Program-made: the position numbers and the translations under genes
Shown: piece by piece, positions 1-8,484 of the stretch
Layout of the letters: every line of letters begins with the position of its first letter
Numbering within the stretch: position 1 is the stretch's first letter
The notes under the pieces: generated by a model
What the model saw: only the letters and a program-made list of their open reading frames with translations
Databases searched by the model: none
Told to the model about the DNA's origin: nothing
Origin: an uncultured Alphaproteobacteria bacterium
GTDB taxonomy: Bacteria > Pseudomonadota > Alphaproteobacteria > GCA-2731375
Assembly (NCBI GenBank): GCA_951812805.1
Contig: CATOSZ010000003.1
Span: 760,557 to 824,556, forward strand
Reading direction: 5' to 3'
DNA: 64,000 bases

Positions 1-432
1 GCCGTCTTGGTGACGCGACGCGGCGCTGGCCAGGATATCCGCCGTTTGATCGCGGCAATGCAGGAGCAGGCGCGCGATGAGGTCGATAACCATCCCGTGC
101 ATCGTCGTCCCTGGGGGCATTTCCAGAGTTTGACTTCCGGCGATGGCCATCAAGTTAAGCGTCTGACCCTGAAGCCCGGTGCCGGGATCTCCTTGCAGCG
201 CCACCATCACAGGGCGGAGCATTGGGTCATTGTCTCCGGTACGGCGCAGATCACCCTCGACGAGGAGGTTCGCACCCTGGGGCAAAACGAAAGCATTTTT
301 GTGCCCCTAGGTGCCACCCACCGATTGGAAAACCCGGGCGACGTGCCACTGGTGGTAATCGAGGTACAGACAGGTGACTACCTGGGCGAGGACGATATCG
401 AGCGCCTAGAAGACCGTTACAATCGAATCTAG
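1..432 (+). CDS. C-terminal part of mannose-1-phosphate guanylyltransferase / mannose-6-phosphate isomerase (cut by window edge)
   Basis: The reading frame is open from the first base, so the gene starts upstream. The visible part begins with AVLVTRRGAGQDIRRL, which matches the region just before the linker in bifunctional ManC/AlgA proteins. A cupin domain follows, with PWGHFQ, a histidine-rich metal-site segment (QRHHHRAEHW) and PLGATHRLEN. In this family the cupin domain isomerises fructose-6-phosphate and mannose-6-phosphate, while the missing N-terminal domain makes GDP-mannose for surface polysaccharide. The galU remnant and UDP-glucuronate decarboxylase fragment downstream fit a nucleotide-sugar locus. 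A stand-alone cupin isomerase is less likely because of the sequence before the cupin. Confidence 0.85.
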   Translation, partial: AVLVTRRGAGQDIRRLIAAMQEQARDEVDNHPVHRRPWGHFQSLTSGDGHQVKRLTLKPGAGISLQRHHHRAEHWVIVSGTAQITLDEEVRTLGQNESIFVPLGATHRLENPGDVPLVVIEVQTGDYLGEDDIERLEDRYNRI

Positions 433-878
433 CAGGCCGCTGGAAGTTATTTCTCAAGTTTCCTAACTGGAGTCGCCCCGGTACCGTGGACGGTCAGGGA
501 TCCTCCACGGACGGGTCGACGCCAGGCCGGTTGAGGAGCGCGCAACCCCGCCCGCGGGTCGCCCTATAGACCAACAAAGCAATTCTACCGGGTCTCCAGT
601 GCTCGGCCAGAGCAGCGGCGCAAATTACACGCCGAAACGGGATGGAGGTTTAATGGCCATTGACCGTACAAACCCGAAATCTCTGAGGCTTGCCATATAC
701 CGCTTCAGCGTGATAGCTTTCTAACGCCGCGGCAGTGAGTCTGAAGAGCGCATTTAGGACATTAGTTTGTGCTTAAATGAGGTGGCGGTAGCGTGTCCCC
801 ACTGTATTGACACGCCATCTGGGTGTCTTGAGGTCTCCAAACTTGAAGAGCTACCCCTAAGTAAATGACGCTGCACGA
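433..878. other. Gene-free stretch in decayed polysaccharide locus
   Basis: No convincing gene is visible. A 23-codon ORF at 653-724 (MAIDRTNPKS start) follows a GGAGG-like site but has no recognisable relatives. The short minus-strand ORF at 754-960 is only the shadow of the galU remnant. The stretch looks like eroded sequence between fragments of sugar-nucleotide genes. Confidence 0.5.
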
Positions 879-1001
879 ATGACAGCAAGAATAAGAAAAG
901 CTGTCTTCCCGGTAGCGGGCTTAGAGACACGGTTCTTGCCAGCGACCAAGGCAATTCCAAAGGAAATGCTACCAGTTGTTGACAAGCCCCTGATCCAGTA
1001 A
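879..1001 (+). pseudogene. galU: galU (UTP-glucose-1-phosphate uridylyltransferase) N-terminal remnant
   Basis: An ATG at 879 opens a 40-codon frame reading [14 protein letters not shown], then [20 protein letters not shown] and LIQ before a TAA. This is the N-terminus of GalU, which makes UDP-glucose from UTP and glucose-1-phosphate; full proteins are about 290 residues. The stop falls where the family has the tyrosine of LIQY, and the family sequence does not resume in any frame afterwards. The glycine-rich nucleotide loop, usually GLGTRF, reads GLETRF here. The piece is therefore dead, and it marks the region as an eroded exopolysaccharide nucleotide-sugar locus. Confidence 0.85.
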
Positions 1002-1703
1002 GGTCAGAGATCGGCTCAACAGATCGGTAATCGTCGACTTACGTAACATCCTCCGCCCTGCAGATATGGCTGAAATTGGCTTCGTATACCATTCCGTTGG
1101 CAGGTAATGTGATGAGCGATAAGGGCCATTATCACTTCGGGTGGTGTGCATTAGGGGAATCGTTGATTCGCTTGTTGGGGTAAAGACGGGGTTTCTCGGG
1201 AATGATCATAAGGTTGTAAACGATATGTATTTTAACAAGTATATACACCTATATCATTTCTTAAGTCATTGTATTTCATTAGAAACTACCCCTCCCCTCC
1301 TGAGTACCGAGCCTGTATTCTGTTGATCTCTGATAATCGATATTTTTGGCTCCAGGTTATTCAAGCTGTCTCCATCTCGATCGTCAGTGCAGCCACTGTG
1401 ATCTCGTATTTGGTGGGTACCTCGCTGCTTTGGAGTTTGCGCTCTGTCTCACGACGGCTAAGGGCCGATAGCTTCGGTTTTTGCTGGTGACTAGTGTTAG
1501 ATTCCTTGCCGTCGCATATACGATGAACCACAGGTCGAAGACGTCATCATGCGCTTCGGGGCCGAGCATGGCTGGCCCGTTCGCGCTGTTCACGGCGTCG
1601 CTGTGTGAATGTCGGAGTCAATGCGGAATGCATCCCAGGGCGGGATGGCGCCGCGACCCGAAACGCTCCCGTGCCATGAAATTGAGGATCATTCAGTAAT
1701 CGA
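1002..1703. other. Unassigned lower-GC sequence
   Basis: About 700 bases with lower GC than the rest of the window and only short, overlapping ORFs. One plus-strand stretch near 1320-1470 encodes a hydrophobic segment (AVSISIVSAATVISYLVG) that could be a remnant membrane helix, and a short frame near 1510-1605 reads RIYDEPQVEDVIMRFGAEHG before a stop. Neither could be assigned. I read it as decayed sequence. Confidence 0.45.
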
Positions 1704-2157
1704 ATGCCCCGCTTCTACGACAGTCGCAAACGCATTTTGGTGACCGGCGGCGCCGGATTTCTCGGCTCCCACTTGGTTGACCGTCTGCTCGACCAGGGCC
1801 ACGAGGTGTTGTGCGTCGATAATCTCTTCACGGGCACAAAACGAAACATCGACCATCTCCATAACCATCCGCGCTTCGAGTTTATGCGCCACGATGTCTG
1901 CTTTACGCTCTACGTGGAAGTTGACGAAATTTACAATTTGGCCTGTCCGGCTTCGCCCATTCACTACCAGCATGATCCGGTGCAGACGACCAAGACCTCA
2001 GTGCACGGCGCGATCAACATGTTGGGTTTGGCCAAGCGGCTGAAATGTAGAATCCTCCAAGCCTCGACTAGTGAAGTTTACGGCGATCCGGCGGTGCATC
2101 CGCAGACTGAGGGTTATTGGGGGAACGTCAATCCAGTAGGTCCACGCTCTTGCTATG
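1704..2157 (+). pseudogene. UDP-glucuronate decarboxylase (UDP-xylose synthase-like), 3' part lost at an IS66 end
   Basis: The extended-SDR fold begins normally: Rossmann motif [11 protein letters not shown] at residues 13-23, cofactor-contact VDN, then [20 protein letters not shown], and the serine region STSEVYGDP, all typical of UDP-glucuronate decarboxylases that make UDP-xylose. The family sequence SCYDEGKR should follow at residue 149. Only Ser-Cys-Tyr is present; after Tyr151, the catalytic tyrosine, the frame runs into the left end of the IS66 element and continues as junk to a stop at 2240. The catalytic lysine and whole C-terminal half are missing, so the product should be inactive. 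Confidence 0.88.
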
Positions 2158-2180
2158 GTAACCGGGGCAAAAGGCCGGGC
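2158..2180 (+). repeat. IS66 left terminal inverted repeat
   Basis: Starts GTAACCGGGGCAAAAGG. It pairs with the right end apart from three positions and abuts the last native codon of the UDP-glucuronate decarboxylase fragment. Confidence 0.85.
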
Positions 2181-2304
2181 CTGGGGACGGGGGGATCTGG
2201 CCTGGGTATAGGGGTGAGTCTCAACGGCCACATCTTGTGAGGCTTCCGCGTCAAGTGACCAGATATCGATGTTCGCGGCGGGAGGTCTGTGATTCGATCC
2301 CGTC

Positions 2305-3903
2305 ATGGCCGAATCGCTTCCGGATCTCGACGATCTTGATGTCGCCGCCCTGAAGGCGCTGGTTCTGACGCTGCTTGAGGAGCAGGCGGCCCTGCGTGCC
2401 GAGAACGCGACATTGCGCGAAGAGATCCGCCGTCTCAAAGGCCTTTCCGGGCCACCGGATATCAAGCCGAGCGGCATGGACAAGCAGGCCGTATCCCGGG
2501 GCCGGACGGGGCGGAAGGCGGGACGGCGGGCCAAGAAGGGCCGGGTTCCCATCGACGAGAGGCGGATCGTCCGGGCCGCCGTGCCGGCGGGCTCGCGCTT
2601 CAAGGGCTATGAAGACTATCTGGTTCAGGACCTGCTCTGCCGGCCGAACACTGTCCTGTTACGCCGCGAGCGCTGGCTGACGCCCGAGGGGGCCACGATC
2701 GTGGCGCCGCTGCCGGCGGGGACGCGCGGCCACTTCGGCCCGGCGCTCAGGCGTTTCGTGCTGGCGCTCTATCATGGCGGCCAGACCAGCGCGGAGCGCT
2801 TGGCGCGGCTCTTGGACGACCTCGGCATCAAGATCTCCAAGCGCCAGGTGGTGCGGTTGTTGAACGAGGGCCATGACGGCTTCGTCGCCGAGGGCGAGGC
2901 GGTGCTGCGCGCCGGCCTGGAGACGGCGCCCTGGATCAGCGTCGACGATACCGGCGCCCGCCACGCCAACCGCAACGGGGTGACGAGCGGGATCGGCAAC
3001 GACGCCTTCGCTTGGTTCGCCACGACGTTTTCCAAGAGCCGCTTGAACTTCCTGGAACGGCTGCGGGCCGGCCACGCGGACTATGTGCTCAATGCCGCCG
3101 CCTTCGCCTACATGGCCGAGCGCGACCTGGCCGCATCGGTGATCGCCCGTCTGGCCGAGGGCTGCCCGCGGCGCTTCACCAACGAAGATGCCTGGCTGGC
3201 CCACCTGGGGCGGCTCGCCATCACCGGGCACGGGGACGGGCGCGGGGCCGCGCGGACCGCCACCGAGGGGGCGCTGTGGGGCGCCATCGCCGCGCACGGC
3301 CTGCTCAGGGGCACGGCCGCGGGCGCCTGCGTCGTCCTGAGTGACGATGCTGGCCAGTTCAACGTCGGCCGCCACGCGCTCTGCTGGGTCCATGCGGAGC
3401 GCTTGATCCACAAGCTGATGACCTTCTCCCGGAGCCAGCGGCGCGAGAAGGAACACATCCAGGCACGGCTCTGGCAACTCTACGCCGATCTCAAAGCCTA
3501 TCGCGAAAGGCCGGCGCCAGGACGGCGGGCCCACCTGGCATGCCGCTTCGATGCGCTCTTCGCGACCAAGACCGGATTCCTCCGCCTCGACCGGCTCCTG
3601 GCTCGCCTGCATGCCAACCGCGACGAACTGCTCGTCGTCCTCGACCGCCCGGAGGTCCCGCTCAACACCAACGGCGCGGAACGCGACATCCGCGCCATGG
3701 TCACAAGGCGAAAATTCTCCGGCGGCACACGCTCCGAGGACGGCAAGCAGGCCCGAGACACATTCCTCGGCCTCTACAAGACCTGCCAGAAACTTGGCCT
3801 CTCCTTCTGGGATTATCTCGGCGACCGCCTCAAGGTCCCCGGCGCCCCACCCGTGCCCCCACTGCCGATCCTCGTCAGACAACGCTGCATCGAAATGGCT
3901 TGA
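2305..3903 (+). CDS. tnpC: IS66-family transposase (TnpC)
   Basis: A 532-residue DDE transposase. Residues 10-48 form a leucine-zipper-like coiled coil with repeated A-L-R-A-E-N and L-R-E-E units, followed by a basic arginine/lysine stretch (66-80) that probably contacts DNA. The catalytic core shows SVDDTGARH (Asp around 214), VVLSDDAGQF (Asp around 347), then HALCWVHAER and NTNGAERDIR with the glutamate, the usual IS66 signature. The gene lies entirely inside the terminal repeats with about 150 bases of leader. It looks intact, so the element could still be mobile or supply transposase in trans. Its high GC matches the chromosome rather than the AT-richer genes it interrupts. Confidence 0.93.
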   Translation: MAESLPDLDDLDVAALKALVLTLLEEQAALRAENATLREEIRRLKGLSGPPDIKPSGMDKQAVSRGRTGRKAGRRAKKGRVPIDERRIVRAAVPAGSRFKGYEDYLVQDLLCRPNTVLLRRERWLTPEGATIVAPLPAGTRGHFGPALRRFVLALYHGGQTSAERLARLLDDLGIKISKRQVVRLLNEGHDGFVAEGEAVLRAGLETAPWISVDDTGARHANRNGVTSGIGNDAFAWFATTFSKSRLNFLERLRAGHADYVLNAAAFAYMAERDLAASVIARLAEGCPRRFTNEDAWLAHLGRLAITGHGDGRGAARTATEGALWGAIAAHGLLRGTAAGACVVLSDDAGQFNVGRHALCWVHAERLIHKLMTFSRSQRREKEHIQARLWQLYADLKAYRERPAPGRRAHLACRFDALFATKTGFLRLDRLLARLHANRDELLVVLDRPEVPLNTNGAERDIRAMVTRRKFSGGTRSEDGKQARDTFLGLYKTCQKLGLSFWDYLGDRLKVPGAPPVPPLPILVRQRCIEMA

Positions 3904-3905
3904 CC

Positions 3906-3928
3906 GCCCGGGGTTTTGCCCCTGTTAC
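3906..3928 (-). repeat. IS66 right terminal inverted repeat
   Basis: Reads GTAACAGGGGCAAAACC on the minus strand, matching the left end at 20 of 23 positions. It begins just after the transposase stop codon and touches the truncated membrane spermidine-synthase-like gene. Confidence 0.85.
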
Positions 3929-5192
3929 GAAAACTCGACCAACCCTCTACAGTATAGAGACGGTTTTCGGACAGGGCATAGGCACCGGCGCCCGTCGCAG
4001 CCCAGGTGTCGATCAAACTCATCTGTATGATGTCGAATTGTGCATCACTGCGTGCAAACCAGCTTCTCGCCTCGTCGACGACGATTGTGACCCCATCTAA
4101 TCCCGCGATATTTGAAAACTTTGAGAATTCGTTATCGCCAGTTGCCAGTTCCGCGATAATGGGATTTAATTCTACACCGGTTACTTTTTGGAGGCCGAAG
4201 TACTTTGCAGAAACAAGGTCCCTTCCGCCACCGATCCCTATCACCGCGCCGACGGATAATCCGGGAATATAATAGGCCAAATTTGATACATCATGTCGCA
4301 AGAACCACATATTATCGAGATCGCCATCAAACCGGTAGCTGAATGTACCCGCTAGGCCATCGATCTGCGCGAGGCGTTGCTCCAGCCTGTGCTCTACGAG
4401 CAAGCGCGATTGACTCGGCCCCCATAACTTTGGCGCGTCTACGCCCCAAGGGTAGAGACCTACGCGAGAGAAGGAATTCCAATCCTCGAACAACAGAGCA
4501 CGTCCTGCCTCAGGTGTGCCCTTTGGATAGGCAATCCGAAGAGGAATCGCTCCAGATACAACCAAGACGAAAAGGAATGAAATTGATACACCGACGACCA
4601 TCGATGGTAGGGCGCCAGTCTTGCCATGATAAGAAAACAAGAACGAGGTCAAGACAATTAGTTCTGCCAATACAACGAGGGAGATAGGCCCTCCGAAGAT
4701 ATCCATGATGTACAGTGCGAAAATACATCCCGCTCCCGCACCTAGTAAATCCACGCCATATACCAATCCAATCTTATAGGGCCCGCGTGTCAGAAACAGG
4801 CAGACCAGAATGCCCGCGAGGACAAAAGGAACTAACAGGCATAATAAGACCAAAACCCAACTCGACACGGCCTTGAAGGTCGAAGTGGAGAGAGGATTCG
4901 CAAACGGCTGGACGAATGCCACGACAGATAGGCTTATGGCCAGTAGAAGGCTAAGATTGACCAGGTCACGATCAAATCGCACTAAATCAAACGCCGACCG
5001 CTTTCGAAACACCCAAACACCGCCGCTGGCGACGCCAAGCATGGCAACACCCACCGTCAAGAATGCTAGGTAGTACCATGTCATGACGGAAAGAATTCGC
5101 GTCTGGACCAACTGCAATGCGAGCGCACCGCCGGAAACGAAGAAGACTCCCGCGAAGAATGCGGCCCGTTGGGACAGCGACCTGGAGACCAT
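3929..5192 (-). pseudogene. Membrane-anchored spermidine-synthase-like protein, 3' end lost at the IS66 element
   Basis: About 421 native residues remain before the frame enters IS66 sequence and stops at 3813. The N-terminal half has several hydrophobic segments (for example VLVLLCLLVPFVLAGILVCL and VVGVSISFLFVLVVSGAIPL). The second half has a nucleotide-binding fold like spermidine synthases: VIGIGGGRDLVSA, then VTGVELNPII and a later DIIQMSL strand. Such proteins combine a multi-pass membrane domain with an aminopropyl/methyltransferase-like domain; substrates are mostly unknown. Native sequence ends at LYTVEGWSSF, before the C-terminal part. Composition is AT-richer than the neighbourhood. 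Loss of function is likely but not certain. Confidence 0.8.
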
Positions 5193-5679
5193 ACTTCACG
5201 CACCCAAACAGAATCGTCGTCAATTGCAGACCCGTCGGACCGCAGACCCGTCGGACCGCAGACCCGTCGGACCGCAGATCCGTCGGACCGCAGACCCGTC
5301 ACGATGCCCCGACGACGCTTCCCATCAAGAGTGGTCGGGTAACGCCGCGCTCTTTCCGCTTTTCGGCATCGATCCTTGTCGACTGCGAGACGCAGGCTCG
5401 CATGGGCACCCACGGTGTTGCAAGGCACCAGGGTCGGTTTTTTCGCCCGCAACAGGACGATCTCTGCCAACCTGAGCAATGAGGCTGACCGCGCGCGGAC
5501 GCTCGTCTTGCATGTTATTGGCAGGTGTGGTCGTCCTATCGATGGGTGCAGTCCGGGTTAAGGGAACCCGGTCGGATTATCCGAGGTTCAAGGTATTCGT
5601 TGTCGGCCGTATCGGGCACTCGGCCGGGAAGCCGACGGCGAAAGCGGGGCAATACATGACGACCGGACCAGCCGGACGG
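5193..5679. other. Intergenic stretch with a short tandem repeat
   Basis: No supported gene. It holds the 16-bp tandem repeat at 5227-5300 just upstream of the membrane spermidine-synthase-like gene. An ORF opening at 5479 (MRLTARGRSS, then a short hydrophobic stretch) runs antisense into the neighbouring SDR gene and resembles no known protein. Confidence 0.5.
5227..5300 (+). repeat. 16-bp tandem repeat, about 4.6 copies
   Basis: The unit CAGACCCGTCGGACCG is repeated in direct tandem with one base change (CAGATCC) in the fourth copy. It lies about 35 bases upstream of the truncated minus-strand membrane gene and has no coding role. Because 16 is not a multiple of three, copy-number change would shift any frame across it. 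Confidence 0.9.
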
Positions 5680-6570
5680 TCACCTCTCCGACTCGGCCTC
5701 CTCGCGGGCGAGGGCCGCCAGGCCTTCGCGGTAGCTCGGGTAGCGGAGCGTCAGGCCCAGGGTCTTGCGGGTCTCAGCGCTGGAGACGCGCTTGCTTTCC
5801 GCATAGAAGCTGCGTGCCATCGCCGACAGCTCGGCGGTCGCGAAGGGGATCACTGGCGGGGGCTCGACGCCGAGTAGTTCGGCGGCATGGGCGACGACCT
5901 CGCCCGGCGGTGCCGGTGCCTCGTCGGCACAGTTATAGACCCGGCCGGGGGAGGGATGCGCGAGGGCGGCGCGGAGAATCGCTACCAGGTCCTCGACATG
6001 GATGCGGGAGAAGACCTGGCCCGGCTTGTCGATCCGCTTGGCGCGGCCCGCGCGCAGGGCCGTCAGCTGGTTGCGCCCGGGGCCGTAGATCCCGGCGATG
6101 CGGAAGAGGTCGAGCGGCACGCCCTGCGCGTCGGCCAAATCCCGCCAGGCCCGCTCGGCGGCGAGGCGGCGGCGGCCCCGCTCGGTGCTGGGCGCGGGCG
6201 GGGTGCTCTCATCGACCCAGTCCCCGCCGCGGTCGCCGTAGACCCCCGTCGTCGAGAGATAGCCGCACCAGGCGAGGTCCGACAGCGCCGGTCCCGCGAT
6301 ACCGCCGGCCCGCAACACCGGGTCGCCGTCGGCGTCCGGCGGGACCGAGGACAGCAGGTGCGTCACGCCGGCGAGCGCCTCCGGCGGCAACGGCCGGCTG
6401 CCGTCGTGGGCATGCAAGACGATGCCGGCCTCGCGCGCGTCGTCGCCGCCCTCCGCCACCGTGCGCCGGGTGCCGGCGACGCGCCAGCCCTCGGCCCGCA
6501 GCACCCGGGCTAAACGGCTCGCCGTATAGCCGAGACCGAAACAGAACAGGAAGGGGGAGGACGCGTTCAT
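5680..6570 (-). CDS. NAD(P)-dependent SDR-family epimerase/reductase-like protein (YeeZ-like)
   Basis: The ATG at 6570 gives 296 residues starting MNASSPFLFCFGLGYTASRL, where FGLGYTASRLAR is the glycine-rich cofactor loop of the atypical SDR subgroup typified by YeeZ. A serine/tyrosine region (YLSTTGVYGDRGGDWV) and a late substrate loop (FSRIHVEDLVAILRAAL) follow as in nucleoside-sugar epimerase-like proteins. The true substrate is not known for this subgroup. A longer upstream frame to 7236 is antisense to the TPR gene and was rejected. The gene diverges from the TPR gene, sharing a 45-bp promoter region. Fold is confident, function not. Confidence 0.85.
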   Translation of the reverse strand: MNASSPFLFCFGLGYTASRLARVLRAEGWRVAGTRRTVAEGGDDAREAGIVLHAHDGSRPLPPEALAGVTHLLSSVPPDADGDPVLRAGGIAGPALSDLAWCGYLSTTGVYGDRGGDWVDESTPPAPSTERGRRRLAAERAWRDLADAQGVPLDLFRIAGIYGPGRNQLTALRAGRAKRIDKPGQVFSRIHVEDLVAILRAALAHPSPGRVYNCADEAPAPPGEVVAHAAELLGVEPPPVIPFATAELSAMARSFYAESKRVSSAETRKTLGLTLRYPSYREGLAALAREEAESER

Positions 6571-6615
6571 CGAATGCCGCTTGATTGTTGAAGCCACCTG
6601 GGCCTCTCTTAGCAT

Positions 6616-7428
6616 ATGAAACGCCGCCCGCTCCTCCTCGCCTGTTTCCTGCTCGCCGCCACGCCGGCGCCGGCCGAGATCGACCATGCCCGCGAGTACG
6701 AGGCTTGCCTCGCGCTCGTGCATCGCGATCCCACGCAGGCGAGCGAAGCGGCGGCGGCCTGGGCTGAACAGGGCGGCGGGGCGGCGGCCGATCACTGCGC
6801 CGCGCTCGCGCTGCTGGAACGCGGCCATTACGACATCGCGGCGGAGCGGCTGGAGCGGATCGCCGCCGTCCTGCCGCGCGATTCGCGGATCTCGCCGGCG
6901 GCGCTGCTGGCGCAGGCGGCCAACGTCTGGCTGCTGGCCGGCAATCTCGAACAGGCGGCCAAGGTCATCGACGTCGCCGCCGGCCTGGCGCGGGACGACG
7001 CGCCGATCCTGGTCGACCAGGGCCGCATCCGGGCGGCGGCGGGCGACTATGCGGGTGCGCTGCGCTCCCTCGACCGGGCGCTGGAGATCGCGCCCCTCGA
7101 CGGCGACGCGCACGCCTTTCGCGCCGGCGCGCTGCGCCATCTCGAGCGCCCGCGCGAGGCGCTGCGGGCGGCGCGGCAGGCGGTCGGGCTCGATCCCCGC
7201 AATCCCTCCGCCCGGCTGGAACAAGGCCTCGCACAACTGGCCCTCGGCGATGCGGAGGGCGCGCGTCTCGATCTCGGCGAGACGGTCCGGCAGTTCGACG
7301 GCACGCCCGCCGCCGAAGCCGCACGCACGGCGCTGGCCGCCCTGGCGGCGCGGCCGGCGCCGGTTCCCCGGGACCCGAACCTGCCGCCGGTGCCGGGCCG
7401 CAAGCCGCCGGTGCCGGCGCGGCGGTAG
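6616..7428 (+). CDS. Exported tetratricopeptide-repeat protein
   Basis: 270 residues. The start MKRRPLLLACFLLAATPAPA is a typical Sec signal peptide with a probable Ala-X-Ala cleavage site around residue 20, so the protein should be periplasmic. The body is alpha-helical and alanine-rich with several TPR-like units, the clearest being GDYAGALRSLDRALEIAPLD and the following RPREALRAARQAVGLDPRNP. The C-terminus is a proline-rich tail. TPR proteins scaffold other proteins, and no catalytic residues are apparent. Divergent from the SDR gene and convergent with the citrate-synthase-like gene two bases away. No partner can be inferred. Confidence 0.85.
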   Translation: MKRRPLLLACFLLAATPAPAEIDHAREYEACLALVHRDPTQASEAAAAWAEQGGGAAADHCAALALLERGHYDIAAERLERIAAVLPRDSRISPAALLAQAANVWLLAGNLEQAAKVIDVAAGLARDDAPILVDQGRIRAAAGDYAGALRSLDRALEIAPLDGDAHAFRAGALRHLERPREALRAARQAVGLDPRNPSARLEQGLAQLALGDAEGARLDLGETVRQFDGTPAAEAARTALAALAARPAPVPRDPNLPPVPGRKPPVPARR

Positions 7429-7429
7429 G

Positions 7430-8233
7430 CTATTCCGGCTCCGGCCCCTGGTAGTCGATCTGGTCGGCCAGCAGATGGCGCCAGGTCGTGTCCTGGTCCT
7501 GTTCCTCCAGATAGTGGGCGGCGAAGGACACGGTGCGCGGCGTCAACAGGAAGAGGCGCGTCGCCCGCCAGTCGAAGCCGAGGTCGAGGATCACGCAGGC
7601 GCTGACCCCGTCGAGGTTCATCGGCACGCCGCGGCCATCGCGCCGGCGTGCCAACGCCGCCTCCAGCGCCTCGGCCAGCCGGCAATAGAGCCCGTAGGTG
7701 CCCTCGGCCCGCGCCACTGCCAGGACCTGGGGGGCGCGCGGATCGGCGCCGTGCAGCGGGATGCCGAAGCCGGGCAGCCGCTCGCCCTGCGCCTGCACGG
7801 CGGCGACCATGTCGTCGGCGAGGCGGACTATGGTTTCGTCCTCGGCGCTTCCATCCAGGCCGGCGCCCGCCACCGCCTCGACCATCATGCGCGCCATCTG
7901 CTCACCGAGCCCGCCCATCCGGTCGCCGAAGGCCAGCACGCCGCCGCCGACGGCGGCCTGGATCGAGGTGCCGTAGGAGGCGAAGCAGCGGGCGATCATC
8001 GAGGGCGGCGCGATGCCGTGCTCGATCGAGGCGACCAGCAGCGCGTCCAGCACACGGGCCTCGGCCTTGGTCGGCAGGTCGCCGCGCAGCATCAGGAACA
8101 TCACCTCGGCGAAGGAAATCGCGCCGATCAGGTCGGAGAGTTTGCGGCCGCGAATGACGATCTCTTCCTCGTCGCCGTCACTGACGACCTTGCAAATCGA
8201 CGTCTCCCAGCGGGTCATGTCTCGGGTGGGCAT
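7430..8233 (-). CDS. Citryl-CoA lyase / short citrate-synthase-family protein
   Basis: 267 residues, much shorter than a full citrate synthase (about 430). It keeps the hallmarks of the small citryl-CoA lyase subgroup: MFLMLRGDLPTKAEARVLDA, the first catalytic histidine in IEHGIAPPS, the second in PGFGIPLHG, and a late aspartate in NLDGVSACVILDLGF. Family members cleave or form citryl-CoA-type adducts with acetyl-CoA. Here it may act in organic-acid catabolism, but the acceptor cannot be read from sequence. On the same strand as, and downstream of, a RidA-like gene. Family assignment is strong; the exact reaction is inferred. Confidence 0.82.
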   Translation of the reverse strand: MPTRDMTRWETSICKVVSDGDEEEIVIRGRKLSDLIGAISFAEVMFLMLRGDLPTKAEARVLDALLVASIEHGIAPPSMIARCFASYGTSIQAAVGGGVLAFGDRMGGLGEQMARMMVEAVAGAGLDGSAEDETIVRLADDMVAAVQAQGERLPGFGIPLHGADPRAPQVLAVARAEGTYGLYCRLAEALEAALARRRDGRGVPMNLDGVSACVILDLGFDWRATRLFLLTPRTVSFAAHYLEEQDQDTTWRHLLADQIDYQGPEPE

Positions 8234-8295
8234 GGCGGTCCTTTCGTTCGGGCGTGGTGCATCGGTTCACAGGCAATCGTTAGGAATCGAGGTGT

Positions 8296-8472
8296 TCAGA
8301 GATCGTCGCGTTCCTGGGGTGGCGTATCGCCACGGCCGTCGTGCACCCCGTCGATGGGCAGAACGGCCACGATCTCGAACGCTCGGGTCATGTCGCCCTT
8401 CGATGATTTCGAAGGCGACGGGCGTTTCGCCGCACCCGTGATCTCCGGTGTCTTGTTTCGGTCTTTGGTCAT
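8296..8472 (-). CDS. Hypothetical 58-residue protein
   Basis: A small ORF whose ATG at 8472 is preceded by GGGAG at a good distance, 12 bases after the stop of the RidA-like gene and on the same strand, so translation downstream of that gene is plausible. The sequence is polar and lysine/serine-rich at the start (TGAAKRPSPSKSSKG), then has one short hydrophobic strand (AFEIVAVLPIDGV). I recognise no family. It could also be non-coding spacer. Confidence 0.35.
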   Translation of the reverse strand: MTKDRNKTPEITGAAKRPSPSKSSKGDMTRAFEIVAVLPIDGVHDGRGDTPPQERDDL

Positions 8473-8484
8473 TCGCCGCACTCC

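Larger units (their letters stand above)
2158..3928 (+). mobile_element. IS66-family insertion sequence (single-ORF type), 1771 bp
   Basis: The element is delimited by imperfect 23-bp terminal inverted repeats that match at 20 of 23 positions and start GTAAC on both ends. It carries one transposase gene and no tnpA/tnpB helpers, as in the ISBst12-like subgroup of IS66. IS66 insertions normally make 8-bp target duplications, but the flanks here (TTGCTATG and GAAAACTC) do not match. Both neighbouring genes are cut exactly at the ends of the element. This suggests a deletion or recombination after insertion. Confidence 0.88.

Noticed and set aside
2280..2305. tRNA-like T-loop GATTCGATCCC before the IS66 transposase
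   Set aside because: No acceptor or anticodon arms can be paired around it; it is the transposase leader.
2659..3882. 407-residue minus-strand ORF inside IS66
   Set aside because: Mirror frame of the transposase; the plus-strand DDE motifs are decisive.
3929..3936. 8-bp target duplication for IS66
   Set aside because: TTGCTATG and GAAAACTC do not match even allowing small shifts of the ends.
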